Part shown: positions 63,668 through 64,000 of the stretch, one piece after another | Position numbering within the stretch: the stretch's first letter is position 1 | How the letters are laid out: each line of letters starts with the position of its first letter | Assembly: GCA_963811895.1 (NCBI GenBank) | Contig: CAWETE010000016.1 | Location: 248,001-312,000, forward strand | From: DASSUW01 sp963811895 | GTDB lineage: Bacteria; Actinomycetota; Thermoleophilia; Solirubrobacterales; Solirubrobacteraceae | Direction: 5' to 3' | DNA: 64,000 bases | Notes under the pieces: generated by a model | Told to the model about the DNA's origin: nothing | The model's database searches: none | The model's input: the letters and a program-made list of their open reading frames with translations, nothing else | Made by a program: the position numbers and the translations under genes

Positions 63668-64000
63668 ATGCACACCGCCGCGCTCATCAACGTCCGCCCG
63701 ATCGACTCGCGCGATCGCGACGCCTTCTCGGCCTGGTTCGGGCAGCTGAGCGACGAGTCGCGGCGGCGGCGGTTCCTCGGCCCCAAGCCCAGGCTCAGCG
63801 GCCGCGAGCTGACGTACCTGACCGAGGTCGACCACGTCAGCCACACCGCGCTCGTCGCCGTCGACGACATCGGGCAGCTGGTCGGCGAGGCCCGCTACGC
63901 CACGTCGCGGCCCGGCGACCTGATCGCCGACTTCGCGGTCACGATCGCCGACGAGTGGCAGGGCCGCGGCGTCGGCACCAGGCTCGCCGCCCGCGTGATC
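63668..64000 (+). CDS. GNAT-family acetyltransferase, cut by the window end
   Basis: The ATG at 63668, three bases after the previous stop, opens a frame that runs off the edge at base 64000 (111 codons visible). It reads MHTAALINVRPIDSRDRDAF, then SDESRRRRFLGP and TALVAVDDIGQLVGEARYA. The acetyl-CoA loop begins in EWQGRGVGTRLAARVI, a clear R/QxxGxG/A motif. GNAT enzymes acetylate amines of small molecules or proteins; the target is unknown. The RRRRFLGPKPRL segment resembles the PatZ/lysine-acetyltransferase-like subgroup. Confidence 0.85.
   Translation, partial: MHTAALINVRPIDSRDRDAFSAWFGQLSDESRRRRFLGPKPRLSGRELTYLTEVDHVSHTALVAVDDIGQLVGEARYATSRPGDLIADFAVTIADEWQGRGVGTRLAARVI

Overview
The window is very GC-rich DNA coding on both strands with almost no spacer. 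It looks like an actinomycete of the Thermoleophilia/Solirubrobacterales type. That is an inference from composition, actinobacterial-type enzymes (GH51, HxlR, MMPL, UppP, EttA, a 6-phosphofructokinase with actinobacterial signature residues), very frequent GTG starts and numerous 4-nt NTGA stop/start overlaps. Four tRNA genes are present: Lys-TTT, Glu-TTC, Val-TAC and Asp-GTC. No phage, insertion sequence, CRISPR array, rRNA or replication origin was seen.

Layout. 1-4.5 kb: recQ (cut by the window edge), purN, purH and a convergent TetR gene. 4.5-6.1 kb: tRNA-Lys, a 53-residue membrane protein, then a decayed stretch with a broken serine hydrolase and an HNH-endonuclease scrap, ending at tRNA-Glu. 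6.1-9.3 kb: SDR, small membrane protein and HxlR-SCP2 regulator, divergent from an FAD oxidoreductase. 9.3-14 kb: a sugar ABC importer (no ATPase gene) divergent from a GH51 arabinofuranosidase, with two LacI-type operator-like sites at the two starts. 14-17.8 kb: a three-gene operon of a CHAT protease, an uncharacterised 130-residue protein and a four-helix membrane protein. 17.9-24 kb: tRNA-Val, a LamG/Fn3 surface protein, the SDR/AhpD-like/PlsC operon and a phosphofructokinase predicted to use pyrophosphate. 24-32.6 kb: two MMPL transporters, a 19-residue peptide, a Ca-binding-repeat protein, tRNA-Asp with a terminator, an atypical P450, a TetR gene with an array of operator-like sites, and a diguanylate cyclase. 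32.7-37 kb: a beta-helix protein, a methyltransferase and a coiled-coil lytic transglycosylase-like protein. 37-43.5 kb: PPOX-like protein and uppP, then nicotinate phosphoribosyltransferase facing a baeRF/pncA/pcm operon (NAD salvage and protein repair), a nucleotidyltransferase and a phosphoesterase. 43.6-53.5 kb: broken class V aminotransferase, secreted beta-helix protein, aconitase, M42 peptidase, HAD hydrolase and gamma-glutamyltransferase. 53.5-56.4 kb: a four-gene operon resembling methylamine-utilisation (mau) genes. 56.4-64 kb: GAF-GGDEF protein, secreted protein, DsbA-like protein, EttA, PuuD-like amidase, a second FAD oxidoreductase and a cut-off GNAT gene.

The most notable items are the CHAT protease operon, the mau-like operon whose MauA-like subunit has only one tryptophan, and two unrelated families of palindromic intergenic repeats that overlap stop codons. 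More than a dozen genes carry single-base frameshifts, several in G or C runs and some in genes expected to be essential (aconitase, uppP). I read most of these as assembly errors, except where a gene has several or has also lost an end.
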